The position numbers were made by a program, and so were the translations under genes. Below the pieces are notes generated by a model that worked only from the letters and a program-made list of their open reading frames with translations, was not told where the DNA came from and searched no databases. Below are positions 45,811-58,584 of a stretch of 64,000 nt of DNA, in pieces (within the stretch, counting starts at the first letter, position 1; each line of letters starts with the position of its first letter). The stretch is from Mactromeris polynyma (lineage: Eukaryota; Mollusca; Bivalvia; Venerida; Mactridae), in contig JASFXZ010000001.1 of the NCBI GenBank assembly GCA_032209605.1, positions 33,112,619 to 33,176,618 on the forward strand. The letters run 5' to 3'.

Positions 45811-48800
45811 AAGTCACTATATGACACATTGCTGTTCAAGAGACTTTAAGCCTTGTGAAATATATATAATGTTGGTCTGTGATTCTATAATTTGTTATTT
45901 CAGGAAGTCTTTTAACTTGCCCTATTATAAACTTGGCATATGAGCAAGGATCCTGCTATGTTTCCCGGGAATAAAGACCAGTGTTGGAAATAATGTGAAA
46001 TAGGGTGTCAAAGTGTTGTTTTAAAGTGCTATGTGTTGATTCTGTGAAAGTGTTGTTATTCAAATATGGTGTTATAATGCAAATAATTTGATTTTAATTC
46101 GTATAATTGGATTTAAATCTTCAGATCGGTGAGTCAAATTATAATAATGATCATGCAATTAACCGTTAATGCATGCTCTACAATGCACTACCCCTGCATG
46201 TTCAAGTCACCGTGTTTTTCAAGAAGAGGTCTGACTTTACAAGTACGCACGAATTGCATACTCTCCTGTAAGAGCCAGTAAACAGGCATGTTTCATTGAA
46301 AAATCACCATATTTCATGGGTTAATTTTTGAGTTATTCTTTAATCTTGGTGCTTCAAGTAACCTGTTTACTTTCAGTACAACTTACTAAACCAACTTCAC
46401 GTTTACGCTGTATCGCATTGGTATTAAATATTCAAAGCTTAAACTTATGAAATGCCTTTCAACACACGTTTGCAATCATATATATGTGCTGATGATGTTC
46501 CTAACATATTAGCTGGTTTCACTTCCATTGTAAAGTTTGACCTTTGTCAGGTAATTATGTCCAGTGCAACCTTTCCGGAGCAGCCATCTTATAAGCAACA
46601 ACCTCTCTTCAACAACAGCATAATTTGACATGTTGTAAGAATTTACTTTGTACTAGCAATCTTACCTTTATATAGAAACAACTTCTATACCACCGCAAAA
46701 CATTGTACGATGTTTCTATGGTGATGTTGTACTGAGTACTCAATCAAATAAAACGCAAACTTTCCATTTAAAAATTTCATTTAACTAGTGTCGGCATTAA
46801 TTTACGTGTTTAGTATCTGGGATGGAAATTAATCTCTTGATTGAAAATGAGATGGTGTGTTTCTTTTTTATTGAGTATATATGTTTATAAGAGCAAACCG
46901 TTTTACTTTGTATTTATATTATCTTGTACGAGGAACAATGCTTCAACTTTCATTGTTTTAGATATGTACAGTGAAAATCAAATGTTGCATTACGGTAACA
47001 ATTATAATCACTTGTTTCTGTCAGGATTTACCATAATGTCTGTAGTTAAAATATGTTTATATCTAAAGTAGCAATATCGATTGTCAGAAAATGAAACATT
47101 TTCTGACCAACACTCCGTAGTGTATTACCAATTGTGAATAAGCCGTTGGTGTATAATAACATTTAGGTTAAATGACTTGGCATTGAATAACTGACAGTTG
47201 TTCGTATACATATAGGCAACTAGGGGTAAATTACATGTCTAGTTCACAAGGAACTGAGACAGATAAGGATGTGCATGTAAAATTGTAATTTGTCATATAG
47301 CAGAGTGATCAGCTTAACAAACTGCTCACATTTGTGATGTCTCCCAACTTTGTACACTGAGTCTATAAAAGAGGGAGAATAAGTTTCACATTCATAAACA
47401 ATAGAAAATGTTAGCACTGGACCACGGATCCGCCACGTAAAGCGTATGCTAAATAATGGAAATTGAAATATTCTAATGGATAGGTTTTCAAATGTAATCT
47501 TACATGAACAAAGATTCTTTGAGTAACATTTTGAATTTTTAAACAACATAATCAATTTTAAAATCATAAACAGAAAGAACAAGAGTATACTGGTTTTTGC
47601 CAAGGAAATTGGATATATTTACTTAGTACCAATGTACCTGAATGATTGCAAATATGATAGAATACTTGTACTGATGGAATGCTCCTGTGATAAGTGTGGT
47701 AGTGTTCATACCCATACTATTTCTTTAACTCATACCCTTTAGACACAATACATATCTAGCTGTAGTATACGATTTTTAGCATAGGTTTAATTCACAGCAA
47801 GTAGTCTGACACCAACGTATCAAAATATTGTCATGTTGAGAAGAAGTTATGGAACTATGTGTAACGATTGCGTCGTGTATCATGGAAGTCAAAGCTTGCT
47901 AGTATCATTGAAGGATTGGCTATTTTTCTTTCCCAGGTAAGTCGGCATGTTTATCTTACAAGTAAGCAATTTGTTATGCATTTTCAAAGTTGCACGTCCC
48001 ATGCATGTTCTGTTCACCTTTTTGAGAAAATAAAGATTCGATTGTAAAATAACTATTGTATAGTGCAGTTATGTATACTTGAAACAGATCAAAGCTGTGT
48101 TTCTGTTATTCATAGTCCTATCTCATAAAACCTGAAACCTGAATTAATAGATGAGAATTAAGGGATCTGTATTAGGTTGTATGAACTATCCTTTTTGTAC
48201 CTTATTTGGTGTCCAGGATTTATCACCCGTTCCCGTGAAAATAACAGTTTGTTAACATACAAGTTATTTTATTACTATGGACCTTTCGTTTTCGATTCTG
48301 TTAGAAGGGGCAACTCAAATATAATGCATATTCGTGTTGAAGTTTACCCAAGGACTATTGTCAACATTTCAATTTCGTTAGCTATGCTTTGGTACGGTGG
48401 TATTACTTGGTATTTATATATATAATTCGTGCATTGTTTGCAAATTCCGATTATCAAACACAAAGTTGAAGTGGTTGTAGTATACTCAGCAGTTAAGGTC
48501 AATGTTATTCTTGGTGTTATTCCTTCTCATGACCTGATGTGACAATGCATAATAGTATAGTTTGATTGTTCTGTTTCATTTTCGTGTGCATTTGCACAAT
48601 ATAGCTTTGGTGTATTTACTGTATACGGTTTTGAGTTGTATCGAAATAGCGTTTGTATGATCTTTCATAATACAATAATGAAATATTTGTGAACGAAAAG
48701 AACCGTATGAGATGTTCTAATGTAATCTATTAGTACATATTCTAGAAATTGTGTTTTCTGGTTGATGAATGAAAATCTGTGGTTATCTATGTGTGTTAAA

Positions 48801-48899
48801 AGTTTGATGTTAAATCAATTTAAAAGTAATAAGACAATCTAAAAAATCACATGTTTGTTAGTTAAATCAGATATTTTCGTAAACAATTAAAAAAGTAAT
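45811..48899. other. No gene recognised
   Basis: About 3 kb of AT-rich sequence. The longest frames (76-119 codons) have no ATG or no domain. No transposon ends or arrays seen. Confidence 0.45.
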
Positions 48900-49945
48900 T
48901 AAACAAGTATCAACATTTATTCATAAAAATGAACAAAGTTGATCATTTCAGTCACAATTCATTTGATTCATAAGAAATTTCCTCATTTCACACGTAGTTG
49001 ATACATTTCATTTACAATTGAACAACAAACTGCAGCATTCATTAATAATTCATAGTTTTCATTTTTAGAGATAATTTTAATACATTTCACATATATTTAA
49101 TTAACCAGGTTCATACAATTACGAGTTAGTTTATATTTCTCACTAACAACTCATAAGTAAATTTCAACATTTCAACAATTGTTCATAACAGACTTCAATA
49201 GTTCACTAATTGTTCATAACAGAGTTCAGCAGTTCACCAATTGTTCATAACAGACTTCAATAGTTCACTAATTGTTCATAACAGAGTTCAGCAGTTCAAC
49301 AATTGTTCATAACAGACTTCAATAGTTCACTAATTGTTCATAACAAACTACAACAGTTTACTGATAGTTCATAGCTGACTTCAACAGTTCACTTATAGTT
49401 CATAGCAAACTACAACAGTTTACTGATAGTTCATAGCTGACTTCAACAGTTCACTTATAGTTCATAGCAAACTACAACAGTTTACTGATAGTTCATAGCT
49501 GACTTCAACAGTTCACTTATAGTTCATAGCAAACTACAACAGTTTACTGATAGTTCATAGCTGACTTCAACAGTTCACTTATAGTTCATAGCAAACTACA
49601 ACAGTTCACTTATAGTTCATAGCAAACTACAACAGTTTACAGATAGTTCATAGCAAACTTCAACAGTTCACTTATAGTTCATAGCAAACTACAACAGTTT
49701 ACTGATAGTTCATAGCTGACTTCAACAGTTCACTTATAGTTCATAGCAAACTACAACAGTTTACTGATAGTTCATAGCTGACTTCAACAGTTCACTTATA
49801 GTTCATAGCAAACTACAACAGTTTACTGATAGTTCATAGCTGACTTCAACAGTTCACTTATAGTTCATAGCAAACTACAACAGTTTACTGATAGTTCATA
49901 GCTGACTTCAACAGTTCACTTATAGTTCATAGCAAACTACAACCG
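48900..49945. repeat. 31-bp minisatellite, organised as a 62-bp dimer
   Basis: The left part (48900-49150) is strongly degenerate ('aattcata', 'tttcatt' at about 30-bp spacing). The middle part (49150-49340) alternates 'gttcataacagagttcagca' and 'gttcataacagacttcaata' types. The right part (49340-49945) is a regular 62-bp dimer of 'agttcatagctgacttcaac' plus 'agttcacttat' and 'agttcatagcaaactacaac' plus 'agtttactgat'. The gradient from degenerate to uniform suggests growth of the array at its right side. Confidence 0.92.
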
Positions 49946-50604
49946 TTTACTCTCTTCGTCCTTTTCACCGATAGTTAAACATTCGAAAATTGAAAACATA
50001 CGGAAACAATCATTCGAAAAGGCTATACAGTCCAGTTGTTCTATTCCTAACATAACCAACTTGCAGGTGTTTGCACTATTTTGTTGTTCCTGACAATTGC
50101 TTGACGTTGTATATTTGCTTTCAAGATTCGTCTCGTATGTAGAACGTTTCTGTTTGAATCAGACGACATGTGCAAACATACCTTATGCAACAAAGCACAC
50201 TTTCGATGGCCGCATAAACGTTGACAACATGACATTGAAAACAAATCTCATTATTTTTTAAAATAATCTCAGTCTCAATATTTCGTTTTTGCGATAACGA
50301 GTTCGGTCTCAATTGAGAACAATCTCAACGATTTAAGCTGATATTTATTAACCCCACAAATACTGAATGTGCAGCCCAATGTAATTGGTATACTGCTCCA
50401 TGCTTTGAAAATATAATACAATGTACTACAGTTGTTCGTTGTGCTTGAAATATAGTCGCACATACTAGATACATGACCACGTGTATGTATACTGCATACA
50501 ACCTACATAACAGTATAACTCAATTGCAAACAGGTAAGTTTTAGATTGTTTGCATGATTGTCCAAGCGAATTCGACTTGATTGAATTTTTCCCAAACCTA
50601 TAGC
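49946..50604. other. No gene recognised
   Basis: AT-rich, with overlapping short minus-strand frames and no domain. Confidence 0.4.
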
Positions 50605-50790
50605 ATTGGGATTTCCAGATGGTATCGCAACACCCAATATGGCTTCACGTAAACATTTATTTCTCTGTCACCGTGCGGTAACCACCTTGTTCCACCAATG
50701 CGGGTTGGCAGGATCTGTTTCCTCTTCGGCACCTTAAATGCCCTCTGCAAGCTTGAAGGGGAAGTTTGAAAGTTTATATAAACATAAAAG
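50605..50790 (-). pseudogene. hAT-type transposase fragment
   Basis: Minus strand encodes LQRAFKVPKRKQILPTRIGG followed by TRWLPHG. The block '(P)TRxxGTRWLPH' is typical of hAT-superfamily transposases of the ZNF862-like group that are abundant in invertebrates. Only about 45 residues are recognisable, and the C-terminal side decays quickly. No terminal repeats or further exons were seen. Confidence 0.55.
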
Positions 50791-50929
50791 CAACATGGAT
50801 GTTTAGCTATAACTGTCATTGCAAGTTACCTTTCTTTTCTTTTTGAATTTTGCGGTACATGTAGTACAGGCCAAGAAGCAAGGTTGTTACCTTTTCATAC
50901 AATATGAGTGCAGATTCTTTGACAATCAT

Positions 50930-51260
50930 AATCTTCATGAATTCAACTTCGCGAATTCACGATTTCATCTTCATAAAGTTAAAATCTACACAAATTCAAA
51001 AAGTTTTTAAAATGGTTTAAAAAACCACAGTTTCTGTTAAATAATTTATCGCGGATACACATCTTTTAATCATATTTCAGTAAGTTGGAATCGTGAATTC
51101 GTGAAAATGAAATCGTGAATTCGTGAACATTTAAATCGTGAATTCAGAAAGATGAAATTGTGAATTCGTGAAAATGAAATCGTGAATTCGTGCAATTGAA
51201 ATCGCGAATTCAGAAAGATGAAATTGTGAATTCATTAAATCGAATTTGAGAATTCTTGAA
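50930..51260. repeat. Minisatellite of EcoRI-site units with an inverted outlier
   Basis: 51088-51256 has about eight units of 18-22 bp of the type 'gaaatcgtgaattcgtgaaa' and 'agaaagatgaaattgtgaat', each containing gaattc. At 50938-50975 the same motif is present in reverse complement ('cgcgaattcacgatttcatc'). The arrangement is a foldback with a 110-bp spacer. Confidence 0.8.
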
Positions 51261-52429
51261 GCTGAAGGGCCTCCACCAAACTTTCTTTCGTTATAGTATG
51301 TTTGGCGACAGCATTTGCATTTCTCATTAGAATCACTAGTCTGTCATTTTCTGCCTTTTTAATCTTTTGTAAACATTAAGCTTCTTGAATCTGACTAAAA
51401 GGCACACCTTTCGCTACCATAGTTTTCTACGGATTTGATGTGAGATTCGCAGGACTCATGGAATTTAATTCCATCTAACCTAAACGAACTTGTGCCCTTG
51501 ACAAATAATGATTCATTTTCTGGTACGACCATGGTTTTCCATGTCGAACGATACATAGTATGTTGTTGGAGTCATGAATCAGCCAAGTATGACCTAAACA
51601 AATTGACAAAAAATGAAAAGTTTTGCGTACTACGTCATTTACTACTGTGACAACTTTGAAAAAGCTAGTCAAACCGAAACACGAGCACGACTTGCATGTT
51701 CGGAGAGACGAATTGGATTTTTACCGACGGTAATTTTACTTGTCCCGGGCTTCTGACAACATAATTTGCCTAAAATGCAGTGCTAATAAACACGCATAAA
51801 TTATGATATCAACCTTGGAAAAACATTGTACTTGTATTTAATTAGTTCCCCTGATTTCCTCTCATTCATGCTGTGTGACACAATTTGCAATAAATAAAAC
51901 ATTTAACACCTGTCTTCTTCTAAGAAATTTCGCTGTCACTGGAGAAATTTGATTGTGACAATTTCTGACATGAAAACACATATGAAAAACGTTTTTGATG
52001 TAAAGGAACATATTGTCATTCCATTTTGGTTTCGTGATACATTAGACAATCATTGCCAGTCTGTCAAAATTCCTACTTTCGTTTCGACAATTTCGGCTAC
52101 CTTCGGTTATAAACGTGTCAATAACATATAACAGACTGCCTTTTTTGTAAAAAGAAGTGGAAATTACCATATAGCCGTATGAAAGGAGATAATGTGTTAA
52201 TGTAATATCGCTTTAATGCGTATTTCATACACTTTCCTACGCAATTTGAACAACAGGTGAATGATAAAGGTCCTCTTATAGTGACCCTTTTTGTAGCTTT
52301 TTATGTTAGTGATGTTAATATTTTGTACATGGTCGTTGAAAACAAGTAAGTTAAGACAATAAATACATTGTTCATATAATTTTTAAAAGAAATGGATTAA
52401 TGTCATGTTTTAACATAAATGTGTTTATT
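51261..52429. other. No gene recognised
   Basis: AT-rich, chance frames up to 65 codons, no repeats identified. Confidence 0.4.
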
Positions 52430-52655
52430 ATATACTTAACGCCATTAAAAACGCAACTATTTCACTTACTCATTTTCTTCCAAGTGTTAAAACGTTTTAT
52501 TGTAAAAAAAAGTAGACAATTCTTCAAAAAATAAATTAAACTATTGGACTAGTATTCATATTTAATAAGTGTTGCTTCTTTTATAATATTGCATTACAAT
52601 GTCACCGTGTTGACGTGGACACTTTTTAGTTGCGTTATTATTGGCGTGGAGTATA
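52430..52655. mobile_element. Foldback element directly before the 33-bp array
   Basis: The left end 'aacgccattaaaaacgcaac' and the right end, read in reverse complement, 'cacgccaataataacgcaac' are inverted copies with few mismatches. The left part also matches 9276-9440. The 33-bp array starts about 50 bp after the right end. It may be the end of one composite element that includes the array, or an independent MITE. Confidence 0.55.
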
Positions 52656-52699
52656 TTTTGTTTTATTATACTGTACTCTGATATATGGACAATATGTCT

Positions 52700-54252
52700 T
52701 TAATTGTTGGATGCAACATTTGATTAATTGGTTAAATTGTTGGATGCAACATTTGAATACTTGGTTTAATTGTTGGATGCAACATTTGATTACTTGGTTT
52801 AATTGTTGGATGCAACATTTGAATACCTGGTTTAATTGTTGGATGCAACATTTGATTACTTGGTTTAATTGTTGGATGCAACATTTGATTACTTGGTTTA
52901 ATTGTTGGATGCAACATTTGATTACTTGGTTTAATTGTTGGATGCAACATTTGATTACTTGGTTTAATTGTTGGATGCAACATTTGATTACTTGGTTTAA
53001 TTGTTGGATGCAACATTTGATTACTTGGTTTAATTATTGGATGCAACATTTGATTACTTGGTTTAATTGTTGGAAGCAACATTTGATTACTTGGTTTAAT
53101 TGTTGGAAGCAACATTTGATTACTTGGTTTAATTGTTGGAAGCAACATTTGATAACTTGGTTTAATTGTTGGATGCAATATTTGATTACTTGGTTTAATT
53201 GTTGGAAGCAACATTTGATTACTTGGTTTAATTGTTGGAAGCAACATTTGATAACTTGGTTTAATTGTTGGATGCAACATTTGATAACTTGGTTTAATTA
53301 TTGGATGCAACATTTGATTACTTGGTTTAATTGTTGGAAGCAACATTTGATTACTTGGTTTAATTGTTGGAAGCAACATTTGATAACTTGGTTTAATTGT
53401 TGGATGCAACATTTGATTACTTGGTTTAATTGTTGGAAGCAACATTTGATTACTTGGTTTAATTATTGGATGCAACATTTGATTACTTGGTTTAATTGTT
53501 GGAAGCAACATTTGATAACTTGGTTTAATTATTGGATGCAACATTTGATTACTTGGTTTAATTGTTGGAAGCAACATTTGATTACTTGGTTTAATTGTTG
53601 GAAGCAACATTTGATAACTTGGTTTAATTGTTGGATGCAACATTTGATTACTTGGTTTAATTGTTGGAAGCAACATTTGATTACTTGGTTTAATTGTTGG
53701 AAGCAACATTTGATTACTTGGTTTAATTGTTGGAAGCAACATTTGATAACTTGGTTTAATTGTTGGATGCAACATTTGATTACTTGGTTTAATTGTTGGA
53801 TGCATCATTTGATTACTTGGTTTAATTATTGGATGCAACATTTGATAACTTGGTTTAATTGTTGGATGCAACATTTGATTACTTGGTTTAATTGTTGGAT
53901 GCATCATTTGATTACTTGGTTTAATTATTGGATGCAACATTTGATAACTTGGTTTAATTGTTGGATGCAACATTTGATTACTTGGTTTAATTGTTGGATG
54001 CAACATTTGATTACTTGGTTTAATTGTTGGAAGCAACATTTGATTACTTGGTTTAATTGTTGGAAGCAACATTTGATAACTTGGTTTAATTGTTGGATGC
54101 AACATTTGATTACTTGGTTTAATTGTTGGATGCATCATTTGATTACTTGGTTTAATTGTTGGATGCAACATTTGATAACTTGGTTTAATTGTTGGATGCA
54201 ACATTTGATTACTTGGTTTAATTGTTGGATGCATCATTTGATTACTTGGTTC
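52700..54252 (+). repeat. 33-bp minisatellite, about 47 units, open on both strands
   Basis: Unit 'tggatgcaacatttgattac' plus 'ttggtttaattgt'. Because 33 is a multiple of three and the unit lacks stops in the relevant phases, the plus strand reads WMQHLITWFNC and the minus strand QMLHPTIKPSN throughout. The plus frame runs 52630-54438 (602 codons) but is preceded by TAG and has no ATG before 52711, inside the array. Unit variants (atg/aag, caa/cat, tgt/tat, att/ata) include as many replacement as silent changes and recur in patterns such as K-K-M, a higher-order arrangement. I regard it as a satellite and not a protein gene, though a Trp-rich repeat protein cannot be excluded. Confidence 0.93.
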
Positions 54253-54780
54253 TCGGCTATGAATTCCGGACATAATTTGGTAAAGACATCGCAATTTATC
54301 TCAATCCACACCATGACTGAATTCATTATATTGAACAATACTGAATTTTACAAAATGAAGTATAACAAAACAATAAATACCCGTAAAAATATATTTCGTA
54401 AAAAAGAACAGTTCCAAAATATACATGTAGATATTTAAGTATAAAAACCATAAAAAGAAACATATTTTGAAGAGGAATTAAAAATAAATAAACCACTCAA
54501 TTTACAAAACAACATCACAAATAAATTAATACAAAACACATACAAGATGTAAAAAACGGACAATATAGCGTAGAAAAAACCCTTATAAATATATCTGAAG
54601 TATTTAAAATAAGTAAAAAACAACCATGATAATGAATATTCACATAGCACACAAAAAAGACCGCTGCACCTTAACACTCGTCACAATGTATATCAGTAAA
54701 CGGTTAATTAAATTATTACCCAAATATGAAATATCATTGTTCATCTTTAAAATGTGGCGATACAAGATTCCAAGTATGAC
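54253..54780. other. No gene recognised; 3' flank of the cysteine-rich peptide gene
   Basis: AT-rich, A-rich on the plus strand. No canonical AATAAA was seen on the minus strand in the first 100 bp after the stop codon at 54781. Confidence 0.4.
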
Positions 54781-55041
54781 TTAAAACAGTCTGTCAGATG
54801 AAGCACACAGACATCTGGAGCGTTTTCGTCCTTCAAACACGTCACATTCTCCTCCAGCGGCGGCGCAGCGTCCTACAATGTCTCCGCCATTTTGCCTCCA
54901 GCCACGTGGTTTGACGTCATTGCATGTGTTCGTTAGGCGGTTAAATCTACACAGTCTCCTTCTTTGAGCATTTGTATCGTGAATAAATGATGCAAATATG
55001 ACAGCTACCAACATCACTACCATAAAGCTTGATAATGCCAT
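54781..55041 (-). CDS. Small secreted cationic six-cysteine peptide precursor (defensin-like size)
   Basis: 86 codons from ATG at 55041 to TAA at 54781-54783. Residues 1-25 form a clear signal peptide: a hydrophobic core (FMVVMLVAVIFASF, residues 6-19) and a likely cleavage after NA at 24-25. The predicted mature part of about 61 residues starts QRRR and has six cysteines at 31, 40, 59, 66, 77 and 79, a spacing of C-x8-C-x18-C-x6-C-x10-C-x-C. Fourteen Arg/Lys against six Asp/Glu give a net charge near +8. Even cysteine number, small size, secretion and charge suit an antimicrobial or other disulphide-stabilised defence peptide. The spacing lacks the CxxxC of CS-alpha-beta defensins and I cannot place it in a named family. 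Codon use and GC content are clearly higher than the flanks. A possible splice acceptor ('tttgtttatag') lies near 55110, so an untranslated first exon upstream is plausible. Confidence 0.78.
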   Translation of the reverse strand: MALSSFMVVMLVAVIFASFIHDTNAQRRRLCRFNRLTNTCNDVKPRGWRQNGGDIVGRCAAAGGECDVFEGRKRSRCLCASSDRLF

Positions 55042-57228
55042 GATTTGAATTGTAGTTGTACGCTAAATCTGATAGTTTAGTGTTCGGGTAGGTACTATTG
55101 GTATTCTACCTATAAACAAATTTAGATACAATATAATAACATTCATTTAAGAATATACTGAAACTACGCAGTGTATACATATAAATTATTACATTAATAG
55201 ATGATGAAGACGTTTAAAAATAAATTCTTGCGATTTTTTTTCGAAGATTTATATTTTTTATAAAAATTTCAACCATACTAAGATAGGGTTCAGAAAATGT
55301 CGTTATACATCACAGACATTTCTGAGCCAGTATCGCAGAACGTCCTATATCAAACTTACCATCCTTACATTAAACGTAAATATATGATATTAAAATTACT
55401 GGACATGATAAAGACTTAATAGGAAAATGTAGATTTTTATGGTTGATGTATCCATTTCTTTTTAAAAAAATGGTACATAGAATTGATTAAGATTTTATCA
55501 GTCGGTATAACGTTTGAATAGCAAAAATGAAAAATCATTAATGTTAAAAACATCACATTGTTTTTTGTAAAATCAAATAATTTTACCTTATGTTGTTGAA
55601 GTACAGCTTCTAATATTTTGATTCTTCTTTTCAAGTGCTGAACAATTTACAGTCAGATTATTGTTTGTTCTCGTGTCGAGTAGAAATGTTGGTTTGTCTT
55701 TCTGTAGGGATTTGTTTGTCTTATATACACAAAGTATGCTCATTGCTAAGGCAGTTATAGTCATGGGAAATTGTAATCGTCATAAGTAGGCAACTGATAC
55801 GTAATTGTGATGTGATCACGATTATAGTTTTAAATCCATTTGTTTCACAATGTCGGAAGATGATTTCAAGTGGTTGTAAGTATCATTGAAGGGGACTTCT
55901 AGGAAGCTGTTGTAGACGATGTCCAAGCACATTGTTTCTATGATACGTTGTATGGGCGCATCCATATATCGACATATATGGTATCTAACACAATAAATAA
56001 ATTGTAACTTCACTTACAGGCCAATAAAATGCAATGAGACATTATTTCTATAATATTATGGGCACAAAAAACATACCGTGCAATGACTCCAGAGGTTTAT
56101 AACGGTAAATAAATCGCAGCTACGGCATTTGCATAATAATATGGTTAAATTGCGTTTCCTGTAGTATGCTATATTATGTTGGGTTGGTACGTAGGGATGG
56201 TATTTTTAATTTATCTAATATCCATGAATTTGTATAGGTACGGATATGTGTACTCGCATATCGGGTAGTCAGGATTTTAGCCATAGAAGTTAGGGATATA
56301 CGGGTCGGCCGGTTTACTGGAAACTGACATTTTGTTTTGCCTCAATTTCGTTGTATGTGGAATTAATGGCACTAAATGTGCGATACTTAATTATTCGATA
56401 AACACGTGGGCGGAACTACTGGTTGTCATTTGGAACACCACTTTAAGTCACCTGATTCATGTATATGTCCGTCATCAGATTATGTAATTATAACATGTCT
56501 TATGATTGCATGAGATATGTTTCTAATTAATATAATGATGAATTGCGTGCCAATGAAAAGGTCAAACATACATGTATATAACAATGTTTGACAACATCAC
56601 TTGCCTTTTCTACATGTGAACTTGAGATTTATATTCGTTTGTGGAACACTGTTGGCTGAATATGATGAATGAAGTGAATGGGATTGCTAGTTAGTCATTT
56701 CCGAAATAGTTTTTCCACTTTAAATACAAAGGAAATTGCCGTCATGTATTATGAATGAAATCATTATTTATATAATTATCTTCCGCCATCATGAATGGCG
56801 TGTACTTACGATGAAGAGTAGACTTATTACGTAACTGCTAAAACAATATACATTGAACAATTACAAATACTACCATTTAGATAGATACAGGAAAACGAGT
56901 GAGTGGCAGGCTGTTTTGTCTGTTTGCCGATTTAAAATAAAACAATAAGTCGAGCAGGAAACGTAAAATATAAGTAAAACCATTGTTCTGTTCGTCCTAA
57001 CTGACTTTGTGGTTTACTACCTGTACGTACAGTCTGTTATTCGGTAAGTAATTCGACGGTTTGTAACATGAAATTAAGGATTGCAGAATTTTATGTTCTT
57101 TGGTTGTTTAATATTTGGTCAACGTAGAAGGGAGAATATGCGCCTCGTCTGATGATTGAACACGCCATTTCCAAACAACCAGTCATAGAGCCATGTGGTA
57201 CATAAAAACATACTTTATATAAACATTT
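55042..57228. other. No gene recognised; upstream region of the peptide gene
   Basis: AT-rich throughout. No TATA box with a convincing position was identified for the minus-strand peptide gene. The possible acceptor near 55110 would place the true promoter farther to the right. Short frames at 55437-55634 and 55822-56013 have no ATG-anchored domain. Confidence 0.4.
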
Positions 57229-57370
57229 ACATTAGTCATACATTTACACATACAATAATATACATTTTCACATACAATTAAAAGGCATTTACACATACAA
57301 TTAACATACATTTACACATACAATTAACATACATACTTGCACATATACATACATTAGCACAAACATTAGA
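57229..57370. repeat. Short tandem repeat 'acatttacacatacaatta'
   Basis: Five to six degenerate units of 20-24 bp such as 'catttacacatacaattaa'. Non-coding. Confidence 0.8.
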
Positions 57371-58584
57371 ACAAATATACCAGAAGATCACAAGATTTGC
57401 GCGAGTACTGGTTAGTAGCCCGGAAGCAGTCATCGAAAGTGATTGTTTAAACCTTCACGTGAGGATTATTGGCACGCCTGTTCTCGTTTTATCTCATGGG
57501 AACAAAAACGAGATTGAAATAAGGTAAACTATCATGACGTAGCTGGATAACATACAGACATACTGAGTTTAATTAATATTTATCTAACCATATAGCACCA
57601 TTAAGTAATTTAAAATACAGCAATATTTTGTGAATTGTCATAATGTTGTACATCAGCCTACAACTAACAATAAATGGGAGGTCGTTGTTCAATTGCTGTG
57701 CAGTCCTCTCGTATTAACGATATCACTCATTTTGTCCTTTATTAAGGTACGTTCAAAATGATGCTGAACGAGTGGTAAAATTAAATATTCAGTTTTTCTT
57801 ATCCTTGTAGTCTTAACCTCTCTTGAGTACTGCTTTTTTGCAGGTACACTTACACAAAATGTTTAGTATTGATAGGCTTATCCCTTATGCCATGCAATAG
57901 GCATGTTTAGTGTTTAAAAGAACGTAATTCTGGTGATATTTCGGTAACTTTTAGTTGAGTTACAAATCAGCGATTGCTGAGAAATAGCACAGACACGAAT
58001 ATATATGCGCACAGTTCAAATGGACATAACTCATATTTAAATCACGAAAGCGTCATAAAATATATATACACCCATCTCAATTGCATTTTTGCACTTACAT
58101 GTTGCTGAATTATGAGCAAAATTAACAAAATGCCATATGAAGAATTATCAAACAACTTGGAAAATGTACATTCAATACATGGTTCTACATTTTAATGATA
58201 TTGGGTTATCAGTGTACATTTGAGCCTTTTAATAACACTTTTACATGTTAACCAATTCATCTAATCATAACTTAATTTCTTCATGAAATTGTAGCGTTTC
58301 TTTACTAATTAGAATTTTAATAATTGGTGAAATTCTGATTTATCGTAACGATTTAAACTTGGCATACAATGGAGTGTACAGTACTTTGATTCCATACATA
58401 TTTTTATTTATTGACTTATGAAGGTAACAAAGAACGAAAAGACACATTGTGTGAATAATTAAACAATGTTTGTAATATGTAAAATTAATATTTTATAAAC
58501 TTATATTGCTTAATAATCCTCTAAAATGTCCTGTTCAGAAAAAAATCATGCTAGTTCATGTATTTTTCAGTGATAAATATAACG
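57371..58584. other. No gene recognised
   Basis: AT-rich, no repeat or open frame of note. Confidence 0.45.

Noticed and set aside
45023..45849. Overlapping plus and minus frames of 64-78 codons (FEIGLTRWDIYRSLYLTLF and similar)
   Set aside because: By-products of the 139-bp array. The period is not a multiple of three, so frames restart in each unit.
47244..47603. 119-codon minus frame beginning with a hydrophobic stretch
   Set aside because: Starts at TTG. The apparent signal-like start is A/T-driven and nothing similar is recognised.
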